A stretch of DNA of 64,000 nt from Sphingobacterium sp. UBA4616 (GCA_002386525.1 DGIS01000004.1:107492-171491), one strand, 5' to 3'. Positions 34,283-43,589 are shown, counted from the first letter of the stretch. Notes: a model not told the origin generated them from the letters alone. Made by a program: numbers and translations.

Positions 34283-34384
34283 TGTTATACAAAAACATAA
34301 GGAGACTGATTCTTAAAAAGGAAGAAAAATAAGCGGAACCCGAAAAGCAGTTAGAGTAGGGACATATTTATAAATCAAATTATC

Positions 34385-34540
34385 ATGAATTCAAAAAAAT
34401 TAAAAATCAACAAGAAAAATGTAGCGAAGCTGAATGAAAGTATCTTAGACCAAATTCAGGGCGGACAAGCTGCGGCAGGTGATTTATGTGTATTCAAATC
34501 ATCATCATGTACTATTAAGGAAAAAGAGACTCTTTCCTAG
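34385..34540 (+). CDS. Class I lanthipeptide precursor 2
   Basis: This 51-aa peptide has a leader identical to copies 1 and 3. The core keeps Cys35, Ser39-41, Cys42, Thr43 and Ser51 but has Leu34 (Val in copies 1 and 3), Val36 and Thr49. Thr49 adds a possible dehydration site not present in precursor 1. It lies exactly 258 bp after copy 1 with the same upstream block. Confidence 0.88.
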   Translation: MNSKKLKINKKNVAKLNESILDQIQGGQAAAGDLCVFKSSSCTIKEKETLS

Positions 34541-34642
34541 TGTTATACAAAAACATAAGAAGACTGATTCTTAAAAAGGAAGAAAAATAAGCGGAACCCG
34601 AAAAGCAGTTAGAGTAGGGACATAATTATAAATCAAATTGTC

Positions 34643-34798
34643 ATGAATTCAAAAAAATTAAAAATCAACAAGAAAAATGTAGCGAAGCTTAATGAAAGTA
34701 TCTTAGACCAAATTCAGGGCGGACAAGCTGCGGCCGGTGATGTATGTATATTCAAATCATCATCGTGTACTATTAAAGAAAAAGAAACTCTTTCCTAG
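34643..34798 (+). CDS. Class I lanthipeptide precursor 3
   Basis: This 51-aa peptide has the same leader as copies 1 and 2. The core has Val34, Ile36 and Thr49 with the conserved SSSCT block. Silent changes occur (for example TCG for Ser41 and GCC for Ala31). Downstream sequence leaves the repeat pattern and leads to a hairpin before the modification genes. Confidence 0.88.
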   Translation: MNSKKLKINKKNVAKLNESILDQIQGGQAAAGDVCIFKSSSCTIKEKETLS

Positions 34799-34961
34799 TA
34801 CTATACAAAAAAACGTAAAGACGCTGATTTCTTAAATCAATGTTTAACAGTAGTATCAATGGCAAATCCTTGAACTCAAAGGAGGTTAAGGGGAGTAACT
34901 TGAGGAGGAATACTTCAAAATTTCTCTATGTCCAGTGAATGCAATCGTTTAATATACCAAT

Positions 34962-34987
34962 AAAGCACCTCATATCGGGGTGCTTTA
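34962..34987 (+). promoter_or_regulatory. Hairpin between precursors and modification genes
   Basis: AAAGCACC (34962-34969) and GGTGCTTT (34979-34986) form a stem around 9 nt; there is no T tract, so it is not a full terminator. In lanthipeptide operons such as nisin, a hairpin here partly blocks read-through and yields more precursor than enzyme; that role is inferred. Confidence 0.6.
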
Positions 34988-35002
34988 CCAAAGAAAAAAA
35001 TT

Positions 35003-35158
35003 ATGAAAAAAATCCAACTTCTTATCAGAAAATACCCAATACTTCGTGAAAACGAATCTCAATTTGTAGCGGCAGGGAATTCAAGAATGAATGACTTTGG
35101 TACTATTCCAACAATGTTGACCACAGCGCTAGAGCAGGACGTGACAAAAAACTACTAA
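35003..35158 (+). CDS. 51-aa Cys-free peptide upstream of LanC
   Basis: This ORF encodes MKKIQLLIRKYPILRENESQ followed by a stretch rich in Thr, Met and Asn, ending DVTKNY; it has no Cys. Its stop lies 1 bp before the LanC start, so it is probably translated with it. It has the same length as the precursors but no GG motif (the only near-match is AAGN). It could be a leaderless or regulatory peptide, an immunity factor or a helper of modification; I cannot decide. A basic, hydrophobic first half could be an amphipathic helix. Confidence 0.55.
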   Translation: MKKIQLLIRKYPILRENESQFVAAGNSRMNDFGTIPTMLTTALEQDVTKNY

Positions 35159-35159
35159 T

Positions 35160-36260
35160 ATGTTGTTAGAGAAATTGTTTAGAGGATTAGATAGAAGCCA
35201 ATCAGAAAATCTTGGACTCGATGGCGAAGGAGGATACTTTTTATTATCTTGCCTTCTATACTTGAAGGGTTATACTTTTATCAAAAGGGAAGATCTAACG
35301 TCTCTGAACAACTCTCTGATCCATAGCATAGAACATAAAGATCCCTTAATCCTAAATTATATAGATGGCCTAGCTGGAGTATATGCAATTTATGGATATT
35401 TGTCAAATAAAAAAGAGCTCTCATTTCTTCAATTTCCTGATTTTGATGAAGCCATTGATACACTTGCCGAAGAGCTGTTATATTTAGCAAATAGAAATAT
35501 TTGGGACAATTTATACGGTGCAGGAGGAATGCTTGCAGCTTTTTCTGTAGGTTCAGTGAATAGCCAATTGCTCGAAAGCGCATTGATTCAATTAAACGAA
35601 AAAACAAAAGACAATCAAATAAATGATTTAATTATAAATCCATTGATAGGTAAGTCTACCGTTGATTTTGGTATAGCTCATGGTTATGCCGGTTTAGGTA
35701 ATATATTGATCAACTTATTAGAAAAAGGATTGTTTACAGACCTTATCAATAATATTTTAGTCGACTTTTTAAAGCTTTTTGAAGATCAGCAATTAAATCT
35801 TGCAGATGAGAGAGCAAATGTTTTTCCAATAAAGTATGATATGGAAACTAGAAGCTATGATTATTCAGCAATAAATGGCTGGTGTTATGGAGACCTTGGC
35901 ATAGCGAATTTTGTTTTAAAATGTTCAGCATTGACAGATTTAAATCTTAAATACCCGAATTTGAAAAATGCTATTCAATCAATTGCGGAAAGACCGCTGC
36001 TTGACGATCAGAAAAATATTTTTCTTTGCCACGGTTTATCATCTAAATTTCTCATTCGTCAAGCGGTGAAGCACACCAATTTAAATACTATTAGTCTGGA
36101 TCAATCGTATAGTATCTCAGTTGAAAATTTTTTAAGTAGCAATAGTAGTGCAGAACTGAAGCAAAAATCTCTCCTAAATGGTGGTACAGGAGTTTGTCTT
36201 ACTTTAGCTATGATAGAAAGAGAACCCCATAATGATTTTTTAAAATTATTTTTTTTATGA
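35160..36260 (+). CDS. lanC: Lanthionine synthetase C family cyclase
   Basis: This 366-aa LanC-like protein keeps the family landmarks: FGIAHGYAGLGN, GWCYGDLG with zinc ligand Cys242, and LCHGLSSKF with Cys290 and His291. Zn activates substrate cysteines for Michael addition to dehydrated Ser/Thr, closing lanthionine rings. The protein is cytoplasmic. It starts 1 bp after the 51-aa Cys-free ORF, and its last codons overlap the LanB start by 4 bp (ATGA), so translation is coupled. The length is near normal for LanC. Confidence 0.9.
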   Translation: MLLEKLFRGLDRSQSENLGLDGEGGYFLLSCLLYLKGYTFIKREDLTSLNNSLIHSIEHKDPLILNYIDGLAGVYAIYGYLSNKKELSFLQFPDFDEAIDTLAEELLYLANRNIWDNLYGAGGMLAAFSVGSVNSQLLESALIQLNEKTKDNQINDLIINPLIGKSTVDFGIAHGYAGLGNILINLLEKGLFTDLINNILVDFLKLFEDQQLNLADERANVFPIKYDMETRSYDYSAINGWCYGDLGIANFVLKCSALTDLNLKYPNLKNAIQSIAERPLLDDQKNIFLCHGLSSKFLIRQAVKHTNLNTISLDQSYSISVENFLSSNSSAELKQKSLLNGGTGVCLTLAMIEREPHNDFLKLFFL

Positions 36261-39232
36261 AAGATTATCAAGTACAAAAAGATAGCCTGTTGGTCAGAAC
36301 TCCTTCTTTTACATATATCAATTCATTAACCGAAGATGATTTATCTAAATTCACAAATGACAAACAGTTTCTAGAAAGCCTTTATCTAGCCTCTGCAGAT
36401 TTGTATAGTGAACTCGAAAAACTTGAGTTTAACTATGATACTATTAGGAGGAATAGAAGATTAGTACAAAAATTAGCTAAATATATACTTAGGGCATCCA
36501 CCAGATCGACACCATTCGGGAAATTCTCTTCTGTAACATTAGGGCCAAATTTGCCAAATGAGTCAGAAAAGATAGTTTTAGGCGAGTTAAAACAGAAAAC
36601 TAGACTGGATATGGATGTTCTTTGCGAACTAAAAGAGCTGATATTATCAAAAGATGGGGTCAGAGAAAAACTAAGGTTTACCTTAAATTCGACATCTTAT
36701 GTATTAAGAGGTAGTTTAAGATACTATGAAGGAAAAATATCTGGGTTTAGGAAGAAATTTAATATTTCATCTGTCGAACTGGACGAATACCTGAAAGCTG
36801 TATATAATCTTTGTAGAAATACTTTTGTTGATTATGTAGATATCAGGGCAACTATCCAAAATTTCGGGTTTTCAGTCGAGGAAACTGATGATTACATAAA
36901 TAGTTTAATTTCTTCACAAATTATTGTAAGTGAACTTGAGCCGAGAATAATTGGAGGGAATTTTCTGTATGATCTGCTAGACATCCTAAGCAAGAAGGAA
37001 TCATTAAAATCTACATTAACAATTATTAAATCGTCTCTGACCCGAGTTATTCAGTTAATAGAAGATATAGATTATGAAAACAAACAGGAGAATATTTCAA
37101 AATATAAGGAAGTAGAGACTATTCTTATCGAACTTGGACTTGATCTAACCAAAAAAAAATTGTTTCAGGTTGATAGCTATCGTGAGTTGGAATCTGGTGG
37201 ACTGTCGCCAAAAACTATAGAAGAAATAGAAAAAATTCTACCTGTTTTCTGTCGATTATCCAAGCCTATTTATCGCGGAAAAATGCAATCTTTTGCCAGG
37301 AAGTTTTTCCAAAAATTTGAAACTAGAGAGGTGCCTTTATTGGAAGTGCTGGATCCTGAACTAGGAATTGGATATAATTTTGAAAATAACATTTCCAATG
37401 AAACAGAATGTTTTATCGAAGATTTTCTATTAAAAAAGTTAGTTGACGCTCATGTAAACAACAAATATGAAATAGAGTTAAAAGAAAGTGATATCAACGA
37501 TTTTCCTCTACACAAGTATGCATATCCAACTACCTCTACGTTAGTGGTTAAGGCCTTAAATCATGATGGTAAAAATCTTCTTATCGAGAGTTTTGGAGGC
37601 ATGAGCGCAGGGAATATTCTAGGAAGATTTTCTCATTTAGGAAGTCAGTTCAAGGAGGAACTTAAAAATATTGCAGACTTTGAAAAAGAGAGAAATCCCG
37701 ATCTACTTTTTTGCGATCTTTCACATCTTCCTGACAATAGGGTCGCTAACATTTTAAACAGAGATTTTTCGTTGGATTATGAGATTCCATTTTTATCAAA
37801 TTCATATAAGAATCCGGCGTATACGATTCCATTAGATGATATTATGGTTTCTGTTATCGATGATTTTGTTTATTTAAGGAGTAAAAAAATGGGTAGATTT
37901 CTAAGTCCTAAGATTATTTCTGCCCACAACACCAGTTATAATACACTTAAATTGTATGAATTTCTAGTTGATGTACAGACACAACACAATAACTTAGGAG
38001 CATACTTCTACTGGGGCAAATTTTCAAAGAACTTCGAGTTTCTTCCAAGGGTGGTTTTAAAAAATGTAATTGTTTTCCCGGCTACCTGGAAATTATCTAC
38101 TCAACAGATTTTAGAATTGTCAAACGACCAGGATGTGCATGTCCTAAGGCAGAAATACCTATTACCCCAATTCGTCGAATTGAAAGAGAATGACAATGAC
38201 CTTGTTATTGACTTAAATAATGAAATTTCCATTGCGATCCTTAAAGAATCGATAAAGAAAATGGAAAAAGTAATACTAAGGGAGCATCTGCGGCCAGAAT
38301 TGAATATAATTTCTCAGTCAAATAATGGAACATTCGTCCCCGTATCAAATCAATATGTACTGAAAGTTGAAAACTCAAAGGTCAGAAAAATACCAAGAAA
38401 CGAAAGGTTCAGTGAAAATGGAAATGTAAAAAGAAAGTTTGAGCTAAGTTCAGAGTGGCTATATTATAAAATTTACATGTCTGAAAGTAATTTTGATACT
38501 TATCTGGTAAAAATAGTGAAGCCAATCATATCTGAACTGCGAAAAAGCGGAATGTTAGAAAAATTCTTTTTCATTAAATATGAAGATTCAGATACCCATA
38601 TCAGGTTGCGGATTTGCCTAAAAAGTTTAGATGAAGTATGGAAATGTCGTTACATGATTGCTGAGAAGCTTTCCAATAAAGAGATTCTGCGCCTGTCAAT
38701 CGAAGAGTATGACCGTGAAATAGAAAGATATGGTGAGCACAATATCGAATCAATAGAGAACATATTTTATGAAGATAGTCTTTATTTTTTAGATAATAAT
38801 AATGATGATTACAACGATGAATTAAATGATGAGCTAAAAGCAGTAGCTATCCGCGTTAATACCATTATGGACTCTTTTGCTTATGCTTGGGAAGAGAAAT
38901 TTGATTTTTTTGAGCGGTTGATATATGACATTGGATATTTCGGTAAAAAGGAAAACCGTGTTAGTGGAGATTTGATCTTTAGGGAATTAGGGAAGGACCT
39001 TATTCGTTCTTTACATTTAAATTCGGAAGAAGATAGCAAGTTTTCCATCCATGCCAAGATTCTAAAAGAAAATAATTCTCCTACTGCATTTGAAAACTTA
39101 ATGCGTTCAATTGTTCATATGACGGTGAACAGATATCTTGCTAAGTTCGATAGAACTAAAGAATATATGATTTACTATTTGTTGAAGAAAGGCTATACAT
39201 CCTTAATAAAAATAAATAATTATGTTGTTTAG
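36257..39232 (+). CDS. lanB: Full-length class I lanthipeptide dehydratase
   Basis: This 991-aa protein has an N-terminal glutamylation domain (about residues 20-700; LRASTRSTPFGKFSSVTLGP, the usual lantibiotic dehydratase start) and a C-terminal elimination domain of the SpaB_C type (about 735-985; WLYYKIYMSE; RLRICLK; YDREIERYG). The two-domain enzyme uses glutamyl-tRNA to activate Ser/Thr and then eliminates glutamate. Unlike pinensin-type Bacteroidota clusters, where this function is split as I recall, it is one polypeptide here. It overlaps LanC by 4 bp and the transporter by 11 bp. Confidence 0.9.
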   Translation: MKDYQVQKDSLLVRTPSFTYINSLTEDDLSKFTNDKQFLESLYLASADLYSELEKLEFNYDTIRRNRRLVQKLAKYILRASTRSTPFGKFSSVTLGPNLPNESEKIVLGELKQKTRLDMDVLCELKELILSKDGVREKLRFTLNSTSYVLRGSLRYYEGKISGFRKKFNISSVELDEYLKAVYNLCRNTFVDYVDIRATIQNFGFSVEETDDYINSLISSQIIVSELEPRIIGGNFLYDLLDILSKKESLKSTLTIIKSSLTRVIQLIEDIDYENKQENISKYKEVETILIELGLDLTKKKLFQVDSYRELESGGLSPKTIEEIEKILPVFCRLSKPIYRGKMQSFARKFFQKFETREVPLLEVLDPELGIGYNFENNISNETECFIEDFLLKKLVDAHVNNKYEIELKESDINDFPLHKYAYPTTSTLVVKALNHDGKNLLIESFGGMSAGNILGRFSHLGSQFKEELKNIADFEKERNPDLLFCDLSHLPDNRVANILNRDFSLDYEIPFLSNSYKNPAYTIPLDDIMVSVIDDFVYLRSKKMGRFLSPKIISAHNTSYNTLKLYEFLVDVQTQHNNLGAYFYWGKFSKNFEFLPRVVLKNVIVFPATWKLSTQQILELSNDQDVHVLRQKYLLPQFVELKENDNDLVIDLNNEISIAILKESIKKMEKVILREHLRPELNIISQSNNGTFVPVSNQYVLKVENSKVRKIPRNERFSENGNVKRKFELSSEWLYYKIYMSESNFDTYLVKIVKPIISELRKSGMLEKFFFIKYEDSDTHIRLRICLKSLDEVWKCRYMIAEKLSNKEILRLSIEEYDREIERYGEHNIESIENIFYEDSLYFLDNNNDDYNDELNDELKAVAIRVNTIMDSFAYAWEEKFDFFERLIYDIGYFGKKENRVSGDLIFRELGKDLIRSLHLNSEEDSKFSIHAKILKENNSPTAFENLMRSIVHMTVNRYLAKFDRTKEYMIYYLLKKGYTSLIKINNYVV

Positions 39233-41399
39233 GCAGTTCCCACATTTTATTCAGAAAGATGTGATGGATTGTGGTCCAACATGTCTAAAAATTATAGCTT
39301 ATTTCTATGGAAAAAAGATGGACATCAATTACTTAAGAGATGTCTCAGGAACCAATCGTATGGGTAGCACAATCGGTGGACTAAGGAATGCTGCCATCAA
39401 AATCGGTTTTGAGTCTGATGCCATTAAGATTAGTTTCCAGGATCTAATAACAGAAGATTTAGTTCCATGTATAATATATTGGCAACAAAAGCATTTTGTG
39501 GTGCTATATAAGATCACTTCAAAATATATGTATATATCTGATCCAGCAGCAGGTCTGATCAGGTATAAACATGAGGAATTTAAAAGATATTTCAGTGATG
39601 AAGGCGAAGGAATCTTACTCTTATTAGAGCCGAATGAGAACTTTAAAGATCTCACTGAAGGGCTCGAAACTAAAAGTTCTGTCAGTTTCGACCATGTATT
39701 TGATACCCTTTTTCAGTATAAGAAGACAATATTCGTATTGATTTTGGCGCTGGTACTTACAAGTTTGATGCAAATGACGCTGCCCTTTATTAATCAGAAA
39801 ATAATTGATATAGGGATCATCGGAAAGTCTTTTTCTTTTATTTACTTGATGCTTCTGGGGCAGATTTTTCTATTTTTCGGAAAGACCCTTATAGAGGTCA
39901 TACGGACTAGAGTACTTATTCATCTCAGTACAAGAGTCAACCTAAATCTTATTTCGACCTTTTTCTACAAATTGACGAAATTACCGCTAAAGTTTTTCGA
40001 TTCGAAATTAGCGGGTGATATTCTTCAACGAATATTAGATCATCAAAGGGTGGATAGTTTTATTACGAGTGGATTACTAAATATTGTATTTACACTATTA
40101 GCCTTTTTTATTTTTGGAGGAGTTCTATTTTACTATAATCCTATTATATTTCTAATTTTTCTTGTTGGAAGCGTCTTGCATTTTTCATGGATCAGTCTTT
40201 TTATTAAAAAACGGGCATTAATAGATTATAAAAGATTTAACCAGCTATCAACAAATCAGGATAAAAATATTGAGCTAATTTATGGAATGCAGGAAATTAA
40301 GCTTCACAATGCCGAAAACTGCAAGATTTCTCAGTGGCAGAAATTGCAGGTTGAATTATTCAAAATTAATTTAAATAGCATAGAACTAAAACAGCATCAG
40401 ATCACCGGTGCTGCCCTGATCAATGAGCTTAAAAATATCTTTATTACTTTCATGGCTGCCCGATTGGTTTTGAACCAGGAACTGACATTGGGAATTATGC
40501 TGTCAATTTCTTTTATTATAGGTCAATTAAATGGAGCAGTCGTACAGATTGTTGAGTTTATTCAAAGTTATCAAGAAGCTAAAATGAGTATGGATAGAAT
40601 TAATGATATACATCATTACGAGGATGAAAGCCAATTGGAATCCGATAATGTCAACATAGTGAAAGCGAATGATATCATACTTAAAGATGTCTCATTCTCT
40701 TACGATGGCAAAAAAAATGTATTGAATAGGATAAACTTAACCATACCTTCAAATAAGATTACTGCAATCGTTGGTACTAGTGGGAGTGGAAAAACAACGC
40801 TCTTAAAACTCCTGTTGAAATTTTATAAGCCCACTAGCGGCACAATCGTGATCGAAGATATAGATATCAATTCTATATCAAATCACTCATGGAGGAAAAT
40901 ATGTGGGACTGTAATGCAAGAAGGGTTTATTTTTACAGATACCATTAGAAATAATATCGTTGTCCATGAAGCAGAGATAGATTACCAAAGATTGGAAAAT
41001 GCTGTGAAAATCGCTAATATTTATGATTTTATCTATTCATTACCAATGGGGTACGAGACTATTTTAGGGACAAATGGAATTGGGATCAGCACAGGACAGA
41101 AACAGCGCATTCTAATAGCGAGAGCTGTTTACAAAAATCCAGACTATCTTTTTTTTGATGAGGCAACAAGTGCTCTTGATGCTAATAATGAGAAAAAGAT
41201 CACCGAAAATTTAGATCATTATTTCGAAGGGAAGACGGTACTTGTTATTGCACATAGATTAAGTACAGTAAAAAATGCTGATCAGATTATTGTTATGAAG
41301 GATGGCTATATTGTCGAAACTGGCACACACCAAGAACTTACCAAACAAAAAACTGAATATTTTCAGTTAGTAAAAAATCAATTAGAACTAGGTGCATAA
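39222..41399 (+). CDS. lanT: C39-peptidase ABC transporter for the lanthipeptide
   Basis: This 725-aa protein has an N-terminal C39 peptidase domain with Gln11, catalytic Cys17 (MDCGPTC), His91 (QKHFVVLY) and Asp107 (ISDP), which cleaves leaders after GG. A six-helix membrane domain (~165-455) follows, then an ATPase domain with Walker A GTSGSGKTT, signature STGQKQR, Walker B YLFFDEATSALD and H-loop AHRLS. It removes leaders and exports the peptides across the inner membrane. It overlaps lanB by 11 bp and shares one base with the following gene. Confidence 0.92.
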   Translation: MLFRQFPHFIQKDVMDCGPTCLKIIAYFYGKKMDINYLRDVSGTNRMGSTIGGLRNAAIKIGFESDAIKISFQDLITEDLVPCIIYWQQKHFVVLYKITSKYMYISDPAAGLIRYKHEEFKRYFSDEGEGILLLLEPNENFKDLTEGLETKSSVSFDHVFDTLFQYKKTIFVLILALVLTSLMQMTLPFINQKIIDIGIIGKSFSFIYLMLLGQIFLFFGKTLIEVIRTRVLIHLSTRVNLNLISTFFYKLTKLPLKFFDSKLAGDILQRILDHQRVDSFITSGLLNIVFTLLAFFIFGGVLFYYNPIIFLIFLVGSVLHFSWISLFIKKRALIDYKRFNQLSTNQDKNIELIYGMQEIKLHNAENCKISQWQKLQVELFKINLNSIELKQHQITGAALINELKNIFITFMAARLVLNQELTLGIMLSISFIIGQLNGAVVQIVEFIQSYQEAKMSMDRINDIHHYEDESQLESDNVNIVKANDIILKDVSFSYDGKKNVLNRINLTIPSNKITAIVGTSGSGKTTLLKLLLKFYKPTSGTIVIEDIDINSISNHSWRKICGTVMQEGFIFTDTIRNNIVVHEAEIDYQRLENAVKIANIYDFIYSLPMGYETILGTNGIGISTGQKQRILIARAVYKNPDYLFFDEATSALDANNEKKITENLDHYFEGKTVLVIAHRLSTVKNADQIIVMKDGYIVETGTHQELTKQKTEYFQLVKNQLELGA

Positions 41400-41761
41400 T
41401 GGAAAAAAAAGAGTTAGATAGAAGTCTTGGAAGAATCCCTCTAGTCCCCTTAATAGCCGTACTTATCGCCGTATTCTTTATGAGTGGTATCGTGTACGAA
41501 ATGATCTATAATAGAAAGGATAGCATACTTCAAATGGACAGGTTCAAAATTCAATATGTTAATCGGGAATTTGGATTTATAATTATCAGTCAGGAAAATG
41601 GGAAGGATTTATCAAAGAGCCGAACCCCAGAACGTGCCCACATTGAAGGATACCCCGTGAAAATTCTGCGACTTAATGATAGCATCCTATGTATAATTCC
41701 ACAAAACAAAAATCTTACTCAATTCTCAAATAAAAAAACGATTATATTTGATGAGTATTGA
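41399..41761 (+). CDS. Small membrane protein of the lanthipeptide operon
   Basis: This 120-aa protein has one membrane helix (about residues 13-33; IPLVPLIAVLIAVFF) followed by an ~85-residue extracytoplasmic beta-rich domain. It starts within the transporter stop codon and overlaps the kinase start, so it belongs to the operon. In many C39-ABC loci a HlyD-type adaptor of ~400 aa sits here. This one is far shorter and lacks the coiled coil, so it is not a normal adaptor. It may be an immunity or accessory protein. I recognise no family. Confidence 0.65.
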   Translation: MEKKELDRSLGRIPLVPLIAVLIAVFFMSGIVYEMIYNRKDSILQMDRFKIQYVNREFGFIIISQENGKDLSKSRTPERAHIEGYPVKILRLNDSILCIIPQNKNLTQFSNKKTIIFDEY

Positions 41762-42812
41762 TAAATTTTTAATGAAAAAACAATTTGAACCGATCAAAGT
41801 TCAATTAATTCTTTGGACTTTATATTTTTTATTGAAATTAGTGTTATTATATATTCTTGAGAGTGATTTTTATTTTATTGATTTTTTTCTATCACATGTA
41901 CTCTTGGCAGTGTTTTTCTATATAAATTCTGTTCATGTCCTTAAATATTGTAAAGTAAATTTATTCAAAACAGTTTATCTATCTATTGTCTGTTTAGCTT
42001 TATATTTAATCTTGCGTTATCTAATTAAAATTCCTTTTATTAACATTTTATATGATATTAAACAGGAATTTCAATTAAAACTATTTCTTATCGAATCAGG
42101 ATATCTGTATTTTCAGTTGTATCTCGTCTCTTTTGGATACTGGACTATTAAAAGGAGTGCCACCATACTACAAAAAGTGGAAAAAGAAAAAACTGAGATT
42201 CTCATTGAAAAGCAGAGTAAGGAGATTCTAACGGCAAGGATGGAACTCGATTTTCTTAAAGCCCAAATTAATCCACATTTTCTTTATAATACTTTAAGCT
42301 TCCTATATGGTAAATCGGTAAACAATTCGCCTGAACTTGCTGAGGCAATTTATTTGCTTTCTAATATCATGCGTTATTCGTTATCAACCACTGAAGGGGA
42401 AAATCATTATGTGCGGTTATCAAAAGAACTTGAACATATCGAAAATTTGATTAAAATTTATAAAATCAGATTCAACAACCAGATTTATGTAAAATTGAGT
42501 TATGACCCATTATTAAAAGATTTTGAAGTTATTCCTTTAATTTTCATTACTGTAATAGAAAATGCTTTTAAGTATGGTATACTGCATGATCCAAAAAAAC
42601 CTATTACTATATCTTTTAAAATAGAAGAAAATTATTTATATTTCACTTGTATTAACCATGTTCCGGTTACACCCAGAAAATATAATGAAAGTTCGGGAAT
42701 AGGATTAAAGAATACGATTCGAAGACTTACCATATATTACAAAGACAGGTTTGAGCATAAAAATTATGTGGACGGCGACAGGTATATTTTTGAAGTATTA
42801 TTAAGGATTTGA
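41751..42812 (+). CDS. LytS-like membrane histidine kinase
   Basis: I use ATG 41751 (353 aa); TTG 41748 precedes it and ATG 41772 follows. About four membrane helices occupy residues ~17-135, and a coiled linker follows. The His_kinase domain carries the family motif KAQINPHFLYNTL (His acceptor), and the ATPase region includes ENAFKYG and SGIGLKNTIRRL. The response-regulator gene starts 2 bp after its stop. It may sense the mature peptide or cell-envelope state and control the locus. The first codons overlap the small membrane protein gene. Confidence 0.9.
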   Translation: MSIDKFLMKKQFEPIKVQLILWTLYFLLKLVLLYILESDFYFIDFFLSHVLLAVFFYINSVHVLKYCKVNLFKTVYLSIVCLALYLILRYLIKIPFINILYDIKQEFQLKLFLIESGYLYFQLYLVSFGYWTIKRSATILQKVEKEKTEILIEKQSKEILTARMELDFLKAQINPHFLYNTLSFLYGKSVNNSPELAEAIYLLSNIMRYSLSTTEGENHYVRLSKELEHIENLIKIYKIRFNNQIYVKLSYDPLLKDFEVIPLIFITVIENAFKYGILHDPKKPITISFKIEENYLYFTCINHVPVTPRKYNESSGIGLKNTIRRLTIYYKDRFEHKNYVDGDRYIFEVLLRI

Positions 42813-42814
42813 TA

Positions 42815-43522
42815 ATGAATGCTTGTATTATAATTGATGATGAACATCATATTGTTGAATTACTAACTGGTTATGTTAATAAGACAGCCCAACTTGAACT
42901 GAAGAAAACCTTTAACAATCCTTTACAGGCACTGGAATACCTGGATAAACATGAAGACATCGATTTGGTGTTTATAGATATCAATATGGAGGAGTTGTCG
43001 GGGCTAGAGTTTGTCAGGATAAAAAACGGAAAGCATAAATTTATTATGGTCACTGCATTTGAAGAGTATGCGGTTCAAGGGTATGAAAATGATATCGTGG
43101 ATTATCTGTTGAAGCCGGTTACCTTTGAAAGATTTATGACTGCTGTGGGCAAATTCAATAGAAGGAATAATGTCGGCAGCACAAGTACTCCAAAACTGGT
43201 TAAAGACTTTTTGTTTGTCAAAGGAGATCAGAAAGGCAAGTATCTAAAAGTAAAGCTCAATGAGGTGCTTTATATAGAAGGATTAAAAAATTATGTGTCA
43301 ATATCTTTTTTAAACAACAAATTGACGACATTGATGAATATGAAAGATCTTGAGCTTACTTTAATGAATTCAGGTTTTATCAGAATTCACCGTTCCTTTA
43401 TTGTTTCAATCTCCAAGATAGCAGCATTCAATGGCGGGCATCTGAAATTGGAAGGATCAGATCGCCTGTTCCCTATCGGGGAATCCTATAAAGAACACCT
43501 GATGAAAGTTCTCGAAATTTAG
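42815..43522 (+). CDS. LytTR-family response regulator
   Basis: I start at ATG 42815 (MNACIIIDDEHHI), giving 235 aa. The receiver domain has Asp8/Asp9 and phospho-acceptor Asp55 (VFIDIN), with the conserved Lys in DYLLKPV. The C-terminal LytTR DNA-binding domain is seen in YLKVKLNEVLYIEGLKNYVSI and GFIRIHRSFIVSI. With the adjacent kinase it forms a cognate pair likely to regulate the lanthipeptide genes. LytTR sites usually are direct repeats upstream of promoters; I could not find a convincing pair in front of the precursors. A strong terminator follows. Confidence 0.9.
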   Translation: MNACIIIDDEHHIVELLTGYVNKTAQLELKKTFNNPLQALEYLDKHEDIDLVFIDINMEELSGLEFVRIKNGKHKFIMVTAFEEYAVQGYENDIVDYLLKPVTFERFMTAVGKFNRRNNVGSTSTPKLVKDFLFVKGDQKGKYLKVKLNEVLYIEGLKNYVSISFLNNKLTTLMNMKDLELTLMNSGFIRIHRSFIVSISKIAAFNGGHLKLEGSDRLFPIGESYKEHLMKVLEI

Positions 43523-43552
43523 TATTCGTCCTTAAAAAATAGGGTTTGGTGT

Positions 43553-43589
43553 AAAAAAAGACTTGATTTAAATTTCAAGTCTTTTTTTT
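43553..43589 (+). terminator. Strong terminator at the end of the regulator operon
   Basis: AAAAAAAGACTTGA (43553-43566) pairs with TCAAGTC plus T8 (43575-43589), leaving an AT loop. It separates the modification/export/regulation operon from the barrel gene, so the latter needs its own promoter or read-through. Confidence 0.85.

Larger units (their letters stand above)
34077..34798 (+). repeat. 258-bp tandem triplication of the precursor unit
   Basis: Three units each contain the same upstream block (CCCGAAAAGCAGTTAGAGTA), a precursor gene and a short spacer. The start codons are at 34127, 34385 and 34643, exactly 258 bp apart. Units 1 and 2 differ at only a few positions. The third unit's spacer diverges after the stop codon. 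Confidence 0.92.

Noticed and set aside
34077..34798. 258-bp tandem repeat considered as an assembly artefact
   Set aside because: The units differ by several substitutions, including amino-acid changes, so they are not identical copies of one read region; collapse or expansion cannot be fully excluded.
34840..34938. 32-aa ORF between the third precursor and the hairpin
   Set aside because: It has no GG leader, Cys or family similarity and is short enough to occur by chance.
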